From Acanthosoma haemorrhoidale (taxonomy: Eukaryota > Arthropoda > Insecta > Hemiptera > Acanthosomatidae), in assembly GCA_930367205.1 (NCBI GenBank), contig OV884011.1, forward strand, positions 121,455,866 to 121,519,865: a DNA stretch of 64,000 bases. The letters run 5' to 3'. Shown here one piece after another: positions 51,838-63,384 of the stretch. Under the pieces are notes generated by a model. It had not been told where the DNA came from. It made no database searches and saw only the letters and a program-made list of their open reading frames with translations. A program made the translations under genes and the position numbers. Numbering within the stretch: position 1 is the stretch's first letter; the number at the start of each line of letters is the position of its first letter.

Positions 51838-52218
51838 TAGTCCTGAGAATGGTATGTCAATAAAAAAAGATATATTCTCTAGATATAAGTTTCAATCAAA
51901 CAAGTTTCTCTGTTCAAGTGCTACTACTCCGAAAAATAATAAAAAAAATTAGTTCTTATCATGATAGAGATATGCTGATGTTCCAACATGGTACTGAGTT
52001 GAAGTGTCCTCTTTTTTGGCCAGTTTTTTCTTCTTCTCTCCACCCGTGTAACTGCTTAAAACATCTACACCATTGCATGAGAGATTTGCTTGATATTAAA
52101 GGTTCGCTCCTAGCCCTGAGGTTCTCTTCTCTAGTTGGATCTTGATTTGATTTGTTCATTGCCTCTCCTGTAATATGAACTTCGTAATGCTGTAACGCTG
52201 AGACGTCATTTACAATCC
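51838..52218 (+). repeat. interspersed repeat C, copy 2 (left arm of an inverted pair)
   Basis: Runs from about TCCTGAGAATGG to GACGTCATTTACAATCC. The same sequence occurs inverted at 53043-53375, for example CTTATCATGATAGAGATATG against its complement near 53195-53214. Length about 380 bp. Confidence 0.7.
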
Positions 52219-52317
52219 ATGTCTTTGCACGGAAAAGCGCACTTAGCTAAATATTTGGGGTGGTTTTCTTCCATTTTTTTTTACAGCCTAAGTTCGTTTC
52301 AGCATCATTCTTCCAAA

Positions 52318-52480
52318 TTTGTGTTTCTTGTTGTAAATTATAATCCTGAGGATAGTAGATAAATAAGATAAGATATATTTGGAGAGACTCTAAGTTTTTT
52401 CTTTCTAACATTATGTAAATACCAACATACAGGTGTCTCTGTTTGAGTACCGTTACTCCAAAGAAAGGTAACAACTTTTA
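52318..52480 (+). repeat. interspersed repeat C, copy 3 (direct, partial)
   Basis: TGTTTCTTGTTGTAAATTAT through GTCTCTGTTTGAGTACCGTT matches the first part of copy 2 in the same orientation. Confidence 0.6.
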
Positions 52481-52740
52481 GTTATGGTTTGTGGAGTTGA
52501 AAATACTTTTTATATTGTCGGGTAATCGGATTGAATCTCGACATAAAATTTCAAATTTATGGGTGAGACATAAATTGTTCCCTCCAGGACAAACAGGCGA
52601 AAGAATAAGGGTTCCCGATTAATAAAAAAACCAAGGAAATGCTAAAAAAGAGTCGAGGATAGGCGAAAGATCGGAATGAGCAGCTAGATGGAATGTGCCA
52701 TCGACAGACAGGTTGGCTCACCGTTGCTACATTCCTGACT

Positions 52741-52785
52741 AGAGCGGGGGTGGTGTAATGGTCCGGCTAACTGTCCACCACCTCA
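52741..52785 (+). repeat. tRNA-like A-box fragment
   Basis: GGTGGTGTAATGGTCCGGCTAAC (52750 region) resembles a tRNA D-arm. There is no clear B box within 60 bp. SINE relic at most. Confidence 0.3.
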
Positions 52786-53042
52786 TCATAATCATCCTGC
52801 TCTCTTTTTATAGTCGCATTCCTCAGGGGCTGCACTCCCTTGCCGATTATATCCGCATTTGCATTTCTTATCCGTGGGAATGAGCGGTCTTCGCCCGCGG
52901 GCAGTGGGTGCGCAACAACGGATCCTAGCCAGCGGCGATCTAGCCTTTGATAACATATCTGAAATGTACTTAAAAAAAAACATTCAACGAAAACAGCCTC
53001 AAAAATTTAGGTTGGATGGTCGGATGTAATAAAAAAAAAGTC

Positions 53043-53375
53043 ACGGATTGTAAATGACGTCTCAGTGTTATAACTTCACTTGGGTGGATCAAAGGGAGAG
53101 AAGAGTGGGCTAGGATCGTACCTTTCATATCAAGCAAATCTTCCATGGAATAGTGTAGACACTTCAAGACAGCATCATGTTGTAACATAAGCATATCTCT
53201 ATCATGATAAGAACTAATTTATTTTATTATTCTGCGGAGTAGTAGCACTCAAACAGAGACATTTGTATGATTGCTAGTTATGTATCTTAGAAATAAAAGC
53301 TTGGAGTCTCTCACAATATATCTTTTTTATTAATATATCATCCTCAGTCCAATGGTTCGCCTATTCAGGTATCAG
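53043..53375 (-). repeat. interspersed repeat C, copy 4 (right arm of the inverted pair)
   Basis: The reverse complement of copy 2 over about 310 bp, extending beyond it to CTATTCAGG, which is shared with the copy at 11126. The copies at 51838 and 53043 are separated by about 825 bp. Confidence 0.7.
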
Positions 53376-54914
53376 GAAGAGTGCAATCTGGAACATGCTA
53401 TGTAATTTTGGATATTTAGAAGAACAATAACATAAAAAAAAATACAATACAATTACACTTAATTTAATTATTAATAAGATTGGGAAACAATAAAAAGAGT
53501 ATAACAACTCACCTAGGACAGATATTATCTTTTCATTTTTTATTGATCCAAATAACGATTAGTTTACCATTTAAAGTGAAAATGAATTAAAATTTTAAGG
53601 TGGTAAGTACTGTATGAAAAAACATAATACTTTTTATAAATTTGAGGGATAGGTATAAAAAATTACTTGAATAATTTAAAATGGAATATATAATTTGCCT
53701 ATTTCATTACTGTGTTGATGGAGGTTAGATAGAATATAGAAGACAAAATATTTAAAACTTTAGCATAAAAAATGTTGAAAATGACTCAAACAGTTTCATA
53801 GTTAACTACCAAAACAAAATTTTGTGAGCCCAAGCGAACCCTACAGTCTTCTTTTTGTTTGGTTATTTTTTAATAATGTGTACATCACAAAAGTCAAAGC
53901 TATGGTTATGAATTTTCACAAGTTCAGTTATAGGCTCTTTATTTTCTAAATTTTTAGAATCATATACATAATGTTCTATTATCTTTTTTTCTTTCTCGTA
54001 TGTTTCTCCTAATTTATTTTATCATTTATTGATTTTAATTGTTTTCCTTTGGATTTTATGTAAATGCAATCGTTTCATCAGCCCATGATTTTTCATTTAA
54101 ACTCTAATTTTATTCTTTTTTACCGTTCCCTTATTTCCAGAACCTTTTTAGTAATAACAGGATACAGTACCGAATCTACTCACTATTTATGCGAAATTTC
54201 CTAACAATGAAACTGAAGATGTACTTGAAACATGTCACGTACCATACAATTAATGGTTTTAACGACCTTACTAATTACCCTAAGTTTTATTGAATTATTT
54301 TGTTAATAATCAAAAGCAGTTTCTCTAACACTTAATTCAAAGTTATCATTTTCCGTTGGGTTGATTCTTTCTAGCATCATCTGAACCTAAAATAAAATTA
54401 ACATATAAAATTCAATCTGTGTTAGTTATACAGAATTAACATATATAGACACAAAAAAAACAAACTTATTATTAATCAATACAAGGAGATCTTTAATTTG
54501 ATACTCTACACGATATTTAAATATATTACCAAAACATTAATTACAATGAATCCTTAAATATGTATTTGTAAATATTTTCAATGTCAATGTGAATCTCTGT
54601 ATGAAATTCCATGTTGATAAGTCAAACAAGCCGTCAGTATAGCCAGGTTTCTTATTTTGAAAAAAAATCAATGATACCTTAATAGTGATTTATTTCACTC
54701 AAATATTAACCTAAACGAGTTATCGATCTATATCTCAAAAATCGAAGACTCTTCTGGAAATCTGCCTTTCAAACGTAAAAACAACATTGTAAGCTAGGTG
54801 ATCAAAATCCACATAAATATTGTCGTTAGCTACAGTTAGTACTTAATAATCTTAATGTATCAACTATTAAAATACCACTAAAGAAAACTGTGTGCATATG
54901 TCTGATCATGTGCG
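53376..54914. other. AT-rich stretch downstream (3') of the PIG-N-like gene
   Basis: No gene or known element recognised. Confidence 0.4.
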
Positions 54915-54920
54915 TTTATT
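54915..54920 (-). terminator. polyadenylation signal AATAAA overlapping the stop
   Basis: On the minus strand the gene ends CTT TAA TAA ACG. The tandem stops TAA TAA and the following A form AATAAA. If used, the 3' UTR would be only some 10-30 nt. A further AATAAA lies on the minus strand near 54688. Confidence 0.4.
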
Positions 54921-57354
54921 AAAGGGAATGTTGTTGCTCAAGTATTAATTCATTGAAAACTTTCCTTTCTTTCTTGAGGTATTTCGGTGAGTATAATAAT
55001 CCAAAATAGTACGATATCATGAATAAAATAGCGAATGTGTTTATAAAAATATGTTTGTTAATCAAATCGCTAGTATCCATTGTTGTAATCATGAATTGCA
55101 TGAAGAATCTGAGACACGTCATTTCAATGAGTAGCAGGCCGTAAACAAAACCCATGTCTGTTTTCCACTTTCTTGAGATGAGGGAGATGTACGCAGTCAT
55201 TATGATGATAAACACAGCCATGTACTTGAAGAACAAAAGTCCATAGTATGGTATCAAGTGGTTCCAGTACATACCCAATGGCAAGAACGCAGTGAGAAGT
55301 GTAGATGGTGTATTTTCCTCGATGGTGCCAGACAGCAAGTAGCCCAAGTTGCAGCTTAAGACTAGGAGCATACCTCTCCTAATGTTGCACCAGTAATTGT
55401 CACAAGTACCAATGAAAGACCTCTCAAGGAACACCCAGCACAGCACGAATACCATAAGAGCGATGTAGGCTAGGGACTCCAAGTCTCTGGACAGGACAAA
55501 AAGTGAAGTACCGAAGGACAGGGATACGTGTATCAGTCTCTGTTCTATATTCCTACTTCCGAAGAAGGGGAGGATGAGCGATGACAATGTCGCCCAAGAG
55601 AGGTAGTACAAGACTGGTGGAATTGTCGGCAGCAAGATAAAGGCGTTACTCAAGATTGTCGAAATCGACAAGTAAATGACTAATATTTGTGAAATTATCG
55701 AATCGCGTTTCTGGTCAAAAAAGAAAACGGTGGTTTGTCCGTAGCACAACCAAAGCGTTGCAGCAAAATTAAGAAGTTTTTTTCTTGAATTTACAACTTC
55801 TCTCGGGAAATTCAGCAATCCCAATACGAAACCACAACTGACGTACCATACTATGGAATAAATAAGCGGCGTCTGGCGAAACTGAGACACAAGAGGAAGT
55901 GTCCCTACGATTGTTAGAATGAAAACTGTTGCAAAACCACCATCGAATGAGATTACTAGGATTTCTTCTAATAAAATAACTACGAAAATACATACCAAAG
56001 AGTCTATACTAGCATTACCTAGGCACCAATCCCAGATAGTTTTATATCTGGTCAAGAGTAAAAACCATGGCAATAGGAACACGTGAATGAATATAATGCA
56101 TGGATATGAATGATGCAACGCGAAAGTGAAGTAAATAAATTCACATAGAACAATCGAGATAAACAAAAAAGTTATTACTATAAAAGAGTTCCTTGTTAAG
56201 GGCCGATAGCCGGTAAATGCTAACATCGGTTCGCTTATCAAAACGAAAATCCACCCAATAAGCGCTAATACAACAAAATAAAATATAGCGCTATCCAAAC
56301 ATTTTTTTGACGAGTGCAGATGTGATTGACAGATCTGTATTAATCGTTCACTGAGCACTTTGCACTCTGTGTACTCTTTCCGTTTAATGTGTCCTAAAAT
56401 ACTCAATACGGTTTGGTTGTGTCTTGAAACTCCAAGGTTAAATATCTGTTGGTGTAATTGAATTGCATTGCAAGCAACAGCCTTCGCTTCTTCTTCTAGA
56501 GAACCATTTAAGAACGACAATGGAACTATTCCAACAGAGGAGTAAGGTATTGGAACTCCGAGCAAGGTCGCGATGAGTGGGCAGACATCCACCATTCGAA
56601 TCGGAGGTACGAACCTTTCGGCAACGCCTCGGCCCCACACACTAATTATCGAGTTTCGATCTTTCACAATGGACCAATGAGGTAGAGAGACAAATACTGT
56701 CTCCTCGTCAGAATAATGCTCGTGTATATGGGCCTGCAGATCTTCCAAGGCTTTCCTCAGCGTGATTTCTGCTCTATAAACTTCAGTGTGATTGTGGACG
56801 TTGCTCAAGTTTTCAATGGCTACCGAGTTCAAGAAGAGAACGAACAGGACTTTTTTTGATAAAAACTTTCCAAGTGAAGCATTTCTCACCCCTGAGTGCA
56901 GTACATTGTGTATACTCCTAAAAACAAACTCGTCATTAGCTAGGCTTGGTTTGGCAGATATCCCCACCCGTGGGTACGTGAAAGAGATTAATTCTTTCTC
57001 TGTTACAAAATTATCTATGATACCTGATGGACCGGCATAAACGACAATGTCAACTCTGTTCAAGAGGTTGTCCAGATGCCTCGAATGCTTAGAGACGATA
57101 TGATCTTGGATGCCCGCTAGTACGGGGTACATTTCGTCCAACTGTACCAGTGACTGCCTGTACTCCACCCGGCCTCTTGTACGCCCACCCAACGAACCGA
57201 ATCCTTGGCTGATCACCAGTACTCCTCTTCCAGCTCCTCTCCCACCGCAGACGGACGAATCTGCACCTTCACCTTGTTCTATTGGCCTTAATATGAACAA
57301 TACAGACAAGAGGACCCAAAGCTGTGTTATGATTCCAACTATCAACGATTTCAT
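54919..57354 (-). CDS. PIG-N-like GPI ethanolamine phosphate transferase 1 homologue, apparent pseudoenzyme
   Basis: An intact single-exon frame of 811 codons. The ATG at 57354 has A at -3. PIG-N adds ethanolamine phosphate to the first mannose of the GPI anchor precursor in the ER lumen. Residues 1-23 form a signal anchor and about 40-290 a lumenal phosphodiesterase-like domain. About 350-795 carry some 15 membrane segments as in PIG-N. VCPLIATLLGVPIPYSSVGI (258-277) and an IRRGMLLV block (658-665) match family positions. The metal-site motifs do not survive. The DGLR position reads VISQGFGS (47-54), the PTESRPGH segment is absent, the GID-NGH position reads NSVAIENLSN (176-185) and the SDHG position reads SLPHWS (223-228). 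N-glycosylation sequons occur at 158, 188, 283, 313 and 447. Length is below the family's roughly 930. No introns, unlike typical animal PIGN. Probably a diverged paralogue, non-catalytic. Confidence 0.8.
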   Translation of the reverse strand: MKSLIVGIITQLWVLLSVLFILRPIEQGEGADSSVCGGRGAGRGVLVISQGFGSLGGRTRGRVEYRQSLVQLDEMYPVLAGIQDHIVSKHSRHLDNLLNRVDIVVYAGPSGIIDNFVTEKELISFTYPRVGISAKPSLANDEFVFRSIHNVLHSGVRNASLGKFLSKKVLFVLFLNSVAIENLSNVHNHTEVYRAEITLRKALEDLQAHIHEHYSDEETVFVSLPHWSIVKDRNSIISVWGRGVAERFVPPIRMVDVCPLIATLLGVPIPYSSVGIVPLSFLNGSLEEEAKAVACNAIQLHQQIFNLGVSRHNQTVLSILGHIKRKEYTECKVLSERLIQICQSHLHSSKKCLDSAIFYFVVLALIGWIFVLISEPMLAFTGYRPLTRNSFIVITFLFISIVLCEFIYFTFALHHSYPCIIFIHVFLLPWFLLLTRYKTIWDWCLGNASIDSLVCIFVVILLEEILVISFDGGFATVFILTIVGTLPLVSQFRQTPLIYSIVWYVSCGFVLGLLNFPREVVNSRKKLLNFAATLWLCYGQTTVFFFDQKRDSIISQILVIYLSISTILSNAFILLPTIPPVLYYLSWATLSSLILPFFGSRNIEQRLIHVSLSFGTSLFVLSRDLESLAYIALMVFVLCWVFLERSFIGTCDNYWCNIRRGMLLVLSCNLGYLLSGTIEENTPSTLLTAFLPLGMYWNHLIPYYGLLFFKYMAVFIIIMTAYISLISRKWKTDMGFVYGLLLIEMTCLRFFMQFMITTMDTSDLINKHIFINTFAILFMISYYFGLLYSPKYLKKERKVFNELILEQQHSL

Positions 57355-60300
57355 TTTAATGTTATTTAACTTGTTTCGATTTCGAACTAATTATAACCTA
57401 ACTAATTAATCTTAAATGAAAACTTCAAACTAAAATTCGCAAATAAAGAAATTAACATGTGGTATGTGGTTAGTAAATACAGGGCCCATGATATTATAAC
57501 AAAAACCTATTATAAAATAAGCCTTTTATCAAAATATTGCCAATATATGAGGATCCCTTTCACTCCAATACACGATCAACGGGGGTTCTTTGGATGGACC
57601 ATAACTCTTGAAATTTGTTGAGGCTTTAGTGGACTATAACTGCAAAAGGTCATTAAAATAGGTGATTTAATGATAGCAGCAAGTTATGCAAATCCTAATT
57701 ATTCATATTTTAGTTTCCTTCAATATCTGTTCTTCTTCCGATAAAAATTAATAAGTAGACTATCTTCGAACATACTTAACTGAGATAGGTAGGGTTCTTG
57801 CTCCAGGATGATATCTTTAACAAGATGTATAAAATGTAACAGTTTTATTGCAAAAACTGCGCAATGCATTATGTTTCCTTATTGAACTGAGCACTCCGCT
57901 TGTCGTATCCTGGCCTTTGTCAACGACGGACAACCATAGACGGGATAAGAGGGCAACCCTCGCCTATGAAAAAAGTCACTTCCTCACCTGAAGAACAAGC
58001 CTGTTTACAAACGGCCGGCCGGGTGACGCCACTATAATAGCAGCAACAGGAGAGTTGTGCAACTTGGAAAGCTGGCCGATTCCTTGGATAGCTGCCCCCG
58101 CTGACCCCAGCGATGGACCTGCCGTCATTAGACCCGGTAATGGCCAGTTGTGAACAAGTGATTAAAAAGTCTCATGTCTTGGGATGGTCGTCACGTCGAG
58201 GCGGAACATTGGCGAATATCGACGTAATCCCTGCGTCATTGTTCATGACCTCATAGCGAAAATATTTTGCCCATCTTCCCTAAAACGTACCGTTGCCTGT
58301 AATTTTCTTCTTTGCAGAATAGGCCGATCGTTTGAGAATTTTGTCTAAAAGTGCTTTGGGATTTTGTTACAAGGTTCTTGCTATTTTCGCTACTTCTAGA
58401 TATTTATATTTTCCTTGAAGGTATATTTTGTACTCCATCTCAAGGGACCTTCAGGTCTGAATATGAAGGATTCGGCGTTCATACAAGAAGAAGTATCATA
58501 ACTCGACAAGTGATGTTACTTGGGAGAGAAACCACCAAAAATAATAAAACAAGAATGTAGCTCATAGTTGGATTAAAAAAAAAAGCATTAAATTAGTCTT
58601 CCATACAATAAAAACAAAAACACAATACAGGTTTTAAATAAAATTCTAATGTTCGTTTTTATACATATGTATGTTTTATTGGCAAATGCAGCCAACCGCC
58701 AACATTTTGTCATGCTACACAACGAACGATCATTCCATTCATGTAATTCATAGGTTGTAGAAATGGTGGACGGATGAATGACAGATGTGTGCTGTGGAAA
58801 GCGCTGGCCAATAAACAAATGTTTATGAAGAGAAACTAATATTGGTGCTATTTAGGACCTAAACTATACCATACCTTCTAAAGTAATGCATTATTGTATA
58901 AATCCGGATTGTTGAAACCAAGTGTTGGTCCATATCCAGCAAATGTGTAAAAATAGTTTTTATTTATCTCTTCACTAAAATTGAGATTCTTCTTAGTCCA
59001 TCTGATATGCCTGAGTAATATAAAAATAAAATTTATTCGTGATTAGTAACAAAGCCTTATGTTTGGTCTTTAAAAAATATGATATCTTCTTCAATATAAT
59101 CTTCTTTCAATTTTAGAATGCACTATGGACTAGTTCTGGCTAGTTTTATTTATAATGGAACAAATAGACCCCGTATTTAAAACCGCATTTAAAGCATTCA
59201 TATACTCTTGGAGTGTTGGCTGCAATTACCATACAATTGTTTTCTTTAATTGAACTATAATGGAAAACGCTTTAGACGTTTCATTATTAGTTACACATTA
59301 GTTACACTTAACAGACTACCCTAAACTACAAACAATTAGCTCAAAAAGGTTCGAAGGGTCGTAAGGTAGGCAAAGTAGCACATTCCTGCTCAAATATGCT
59401 TTTCACGTCGGTGCTAGTAACCTATTGTTCCATCACACTTTCTTGGTTCTTAAGTTCGGCACTAATCGCGTTAAATCGCGGTGCATAACAGCGCCAGTAC
59501 CTGAACTGGCCCAAATCCAGGTCTTTGTCTACATTTAGCAACTCTCCAGTCTACGATAACAACTTCTTCGTTTACAACTAACTGACGGTAGGATCTCGAA
59601 AACAATAAGGGACATCAATTACGTTTAATTTCCGACAAATGAACCAGCAAATCTTACATAAAGATAGGCGATTTGCTCCATCGACGGCTTTGTGGATCAA
59701 TTGCCTTATTTAGTTCGTAATCCGATTCGCTTTGCAGATGATAGATTATTGGTTAAGTAGTGCATTTATTGAAAAGTGTTATGAATATCATAACAGTTCT
59801 TATCGAATAATGAATAAAATCAATGGCCCGTTACATTGGATCGTTTGTCGCTTTCTGGAGTTTAGGAAACTCCGGCAATCCGTTTAATTTTGTAATAAGT
59901 GCTTGGGTGGAGCCTGTCCCCTTGTTTTTCGAGTTTCTTTTTTTTCTGCTTTTCAAAATCAGAAACCCTTGTTTTTAATCTTGTGTTTTCTTGTTAATAG
60001 TAATAAATGATTAATAACTAATCCCAATAATGATCTGGATGTACAGATTAATATTTTAATTAGAATTCTGTCGTTTTAAACAATAATTATAGTCATTAAA
60101 ATCACGTTCTTACTTTAATTCAACTGTTTGAGCCATAGGCTTATATTTTGCAAAGAATTTCCTTATGATGTCCCAAATAAAAGTAATTCCATAAAATAAA
60201 TCGAATGACAAAGATATATCTTCTTATCAATTTTTTGTGGGGCATACAATTAATGATCTCAACAGTCTATTAGTAATTTATATTTTATATTTTTAAATTA

Positions 60301-60600
60301 CAATTACGAAAATCATTAACATTGTGTAGACCTCTTTGACTAAGCCCAAATTTGTATGTCTCTACATGATATTTTGAGTAGTTTAAAGACCCGACGATCC
60401 TAAAAATTAAACCAGGCCCATAAAAAATAATAAAGCATCAAAATGACTAGGACATAAAAATGATCTCTATTTGTATTTTATATTATACTTATATCATTAC
60501 TCTAATTAATGATTTTGTGTTAGGGCTTTAGTAGACAATGATTAAGTTGAAATTTAAAAATTGAAATCGTTTACAGCTGTCACACTTCATTTTTTTTTTT
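57355..60600. other. region upstream of the PIG-N-like gene; GC-rich patch at 57880-58220
   Basis: The first 500 bp upstream are AT-rich without a clear TATA box. The patch 57880-58220 is GC-rich with several CpGs (CGGCCGGCCGGGTGACG, GTCACGTCGAGGCGG) and could be a distal promoter, an untranslated exon, or a mobile-element piece. The rest, to 60600, holds no recognisable gene. Confidence 0.3.
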
Positions 60601-60639
60601 TTTAGAACCGGATAAGACCCGGCCAAAGTGACTTGTAGG

Positions 60640-60790
60640 TAAGGTATGTGACCACACAAAAGAAAGTCCGAGGTAAGTGGACTGACTCAGGAGGGCTGTT
60701 AACCGAATTCCGAGGTCACCGGTTCGGATCCAGAGGACCAGGTGTCCTGCAGGATGAGCCCTAAGTATCTGAGTCATGGTCGTCCGACCG
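60640..60790 (+). repeat. tRNA-derived SINE-like element
   Basis: A-box-like TGACTCAGGAGG (60683-60694) and B-box GGTTCGGATCC (60721-60731), 26 bp apart, form a plausible internal RNA polymerase III promoter. The surrounding 150 bp are GC-rich relative to the flanks. There is no cloverleaf, so it is not a tRNA gene. Confidence 0.55.
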
Positions 60791-60836
60791 TGGAGTGAGT
60801 CATGGCGTGAATCCTCCGTGGCGAAGAAGAGGCCGA

Positions 60837-60854
60837 CCCCCCCCCCCCCCCCCC
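60837..60854 (+). repeat. poly-C tract
   Basis: Eighteen consecutive C residues. Confidence 0.95.
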
Positions 60855-61209
60855 AGCCGACATAGGGAAAAAAGAGAATCTTCCGTAGCCGAATTTCCTG
60901 GATGTGACTACCCCCTACCTAATGGGAGCGGACCACTTAGGCAACAGGTGAGTCATCAGAGTCCATTGTTGTTGGATAAGTGAGGGGTTATTGTGGTGCA
61001 AGGAAACCGAGAGGGACAACGCCATTTAATAACCGGCCATAGTGGATCTGGCACTATTATTATTAATTCGGTCAATGGACCGTGTAATATTGAAGCCGTG
61101 GATAATTCTATAGACGTACTTTTCACATTTCTAAATTGAGTTATAATAAACCCAATCATAGTGAGATAGATCAACGAAGTATATTGGAGAGAAGTAAATT
61201 TGGAATAAT

Positions 61210-61290
61210 GCTCATTGGGCGAGCCAGTATTACTAGTAGATGTTCGAGCCCCGCTATCGCAGACCTACAGAAAGTCCTACAGTCCGACAT
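61210..61290 (+). repeat. SINE-like fragment with B box
   Basis: GATGTTCGAGCCCC at 61239-61252 is a good B box. A weak A-box-like GGGCGAGCCAGTAT precedes it. Followed by sequence of moderate GC. Confidence 0.35.
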
Positions 61291-61526
61291 CAAGAGCAAG
61301 AGGAATGCTAAATGAAAGTAGAACCTCTCCTCTTGGGCTTAAAGGTTTCAAGTTACAATGAATTAGATTTCATATTAAATGTTAAGATGTGTAATTATAC
61401 ATTTCAATAGTTTGTAATTATACATTTATATTGTATGTAATTTACTAATTCTAAAGAAACATTGTCACCTGAATGGTTTCAGTTCACAAAAGTCAGGGGT
61501 CTGATATGAACACATAAAGCAGTGTA

Positions 61527-61636
61527 CACAGGTTGGCCGAAAAGTTTCCGACCTCAACGTGAAGATGATAATAAAATAAATAAAAGCTAGTGAAATAAAA
61601 GCTTTGTAAGGTTGGAAACTTTTCAGACCACCCTCG
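61527..61636. mobile_element. mariner-type MITE
   Basis: 110 bp with terminal inverted repeats: GGTTGGCCGAAAAGTTTCC at the left against the complement GGGTGGTCTGAAAAGTTTCC at the right. TA flanks both ends (61525-61526 and 61637-61638). The interior is AT-rich and non-coding. The ends differ from those of the mariner at 13402, so it belongs to another mariner lineage whose transposase is not in this window. Confidence 0.85.
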
Positions 61637-61854
61637 TATTTGATAAACGAACTATCATGGTTAGCCACAACCGTTTTTTTCACGGTCTTTTCTGAGTAAT
61701 TAAAATTTGATTTCTGATAATTTTAAACTGATTTGTCATATAATGATTTTAATAAAAAAAAAAAAAAGAGCAGTAAGCCATAAGAAACGTATTTGCTTGA
61801 ACAGTAACAAAGTGATCCATCAGAGTTTTATAGATTATTTTTTTTTTATCATAA

Positions 61855-62412
61855 AACTTCTTTATTGTGATAAAATTATAATCTAACTTATTGGGCTATA
61901 AGTAATTGTGATAAATCTTCTCATTCATACCATATTTACAATTTTCATTCACTCGCTCATCGATACAGTATTTAAAAACAGCCTAGAGACCTCCCAAATC
62001 CACATGATTGTTACCTCTCTCGCATGCGAAAGAGGAAGTGGAGTCTTGGAGTGAAGTCCCCCACGCTCCTCTGCCAGCCGCGTCACTAGATACGAGCCAG
62101 TGGAGGCTGGCCAAGAGCACGAGAGACACAGACGCTCTGGACATGAATGAAGACTCCCACTGTCACGTGTTTATAGCAGGTCACGAGGCCACTGACGCTT
62201 TAGTCTCCGAGGGATGAGTGGCGCAGTGTCTGATAAACACCTAAATACCTTATTGTCTCTGATACAAGAAGAAAATGGAATTAAAAAAAAAAAAGTGGAC
62301 AGGACTAGTGGCAGAGGGTAAAGGTAATGTGGGAAATTTTGCTTCATTAACTTTGATTCGCCTTTGGTTGCACCAATACTCGATCTTATCAAGGTGTTTT
62401 TGAAGATTATGG
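61855..62412 (-). mobile_element. Jockey-like LINE, 3' end fragment with internal deletion
   Basis: The minus strand has the tail (complement of AAAATTATAATC), the 3' UTR at 61960-62170, the ORF end (RRLKRQWPRDLL near 62180) and, after a deletion, the RT segment complementary to 62290-62412 (the FASLTLIRxWLHQYSI region). The ORF portion present at 28345-28800 is lost here. Confidence 0.8.
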
Positions 62413-63340
62413 GATGGCTAAAATTTCCTTTTAGCAGTATTAATTGAAATTAATGACATATTGACATGGCATAATGACATATTTGCTTTTGAACTGCTCA
62501 GATTCTTTTTGAAGACGTTGGCTACAGCAAGTTGATAGAAAGTTAAAAAGACATGTAATGCATGAAAGTAAAAACAATCCACTCTTCCTGATCGCTTATT
62601 TGCAGTGACTTTATTGGCATTTTCTGCAACTAGATTGAAGTGTGGCAGAGCTGATATCTATGGAGATCGAACAACAGTCCTGTGATGACGAGAAAATACT
62701 TACATAAACCTCTGCATATAGATTGATTGCATTCCTAGTGCTATTATATTTAGTATTCCAACTTAATTTTTGATAGAGTTAAGCGCCGTTATAAGACTCA
62801 TGTGCTTCTATTAAGAGCACAAAAGTTGAACAACTATTTAAACATCAGTGTATTGTGCCGATGTGTGAAATATTGATGGGAAACATGGTTTTCAGCCACA
62901 TCGATCGATCAGTGGCCAAAAGCGAAATTGAGAATACATGTCGTATATACCAGACAGGTGGGACTGGGGTGCCAACTGCGCTCCAGTTGGCATCAAGGGT
63001 CCCTGGAGCTTGCTATGTTCTATAGTAAGTTAAGTCCCAATGACGGTAAAAGCATTTCTTTCCAACCACTGTATAATTATAATAAACCGCTGTTTTAAAA
63101 CAGAAATGAAGAAAACAATCTCATATATCTGAGCACCGTTGACCCTTGTGGTTGTCATGCCCTAAAAAAAACAAAAAATTATCAGTGCAACTAATATATA
63201 TTATTATCTGAACTCATATATATATTGCCTAAGAAGCTGAAATTTTTGATAATCATTCGTTTAATACTGTAAAAGTGTAATTTCGACACTTTCAGTAAGC
63301 AATGAATATAAATAACCATGAATGATAAGAGACAGTGCAT
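62413..63340. other. no feature recognised
   Basis: AT-rich spacer. Confidence 0.4.
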
Positions 63341-63384
63341 TCAGTGAGTGGTTTGCGTGATGCATTTAGCAGAGTGACTAGGAA

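Noticed and set aside
55769..57409. Other open frames overlapping the PIG-N-like gene on both strands
   Set aside because: They are short, lack motifs, and are shadows of the 811-codon frame.
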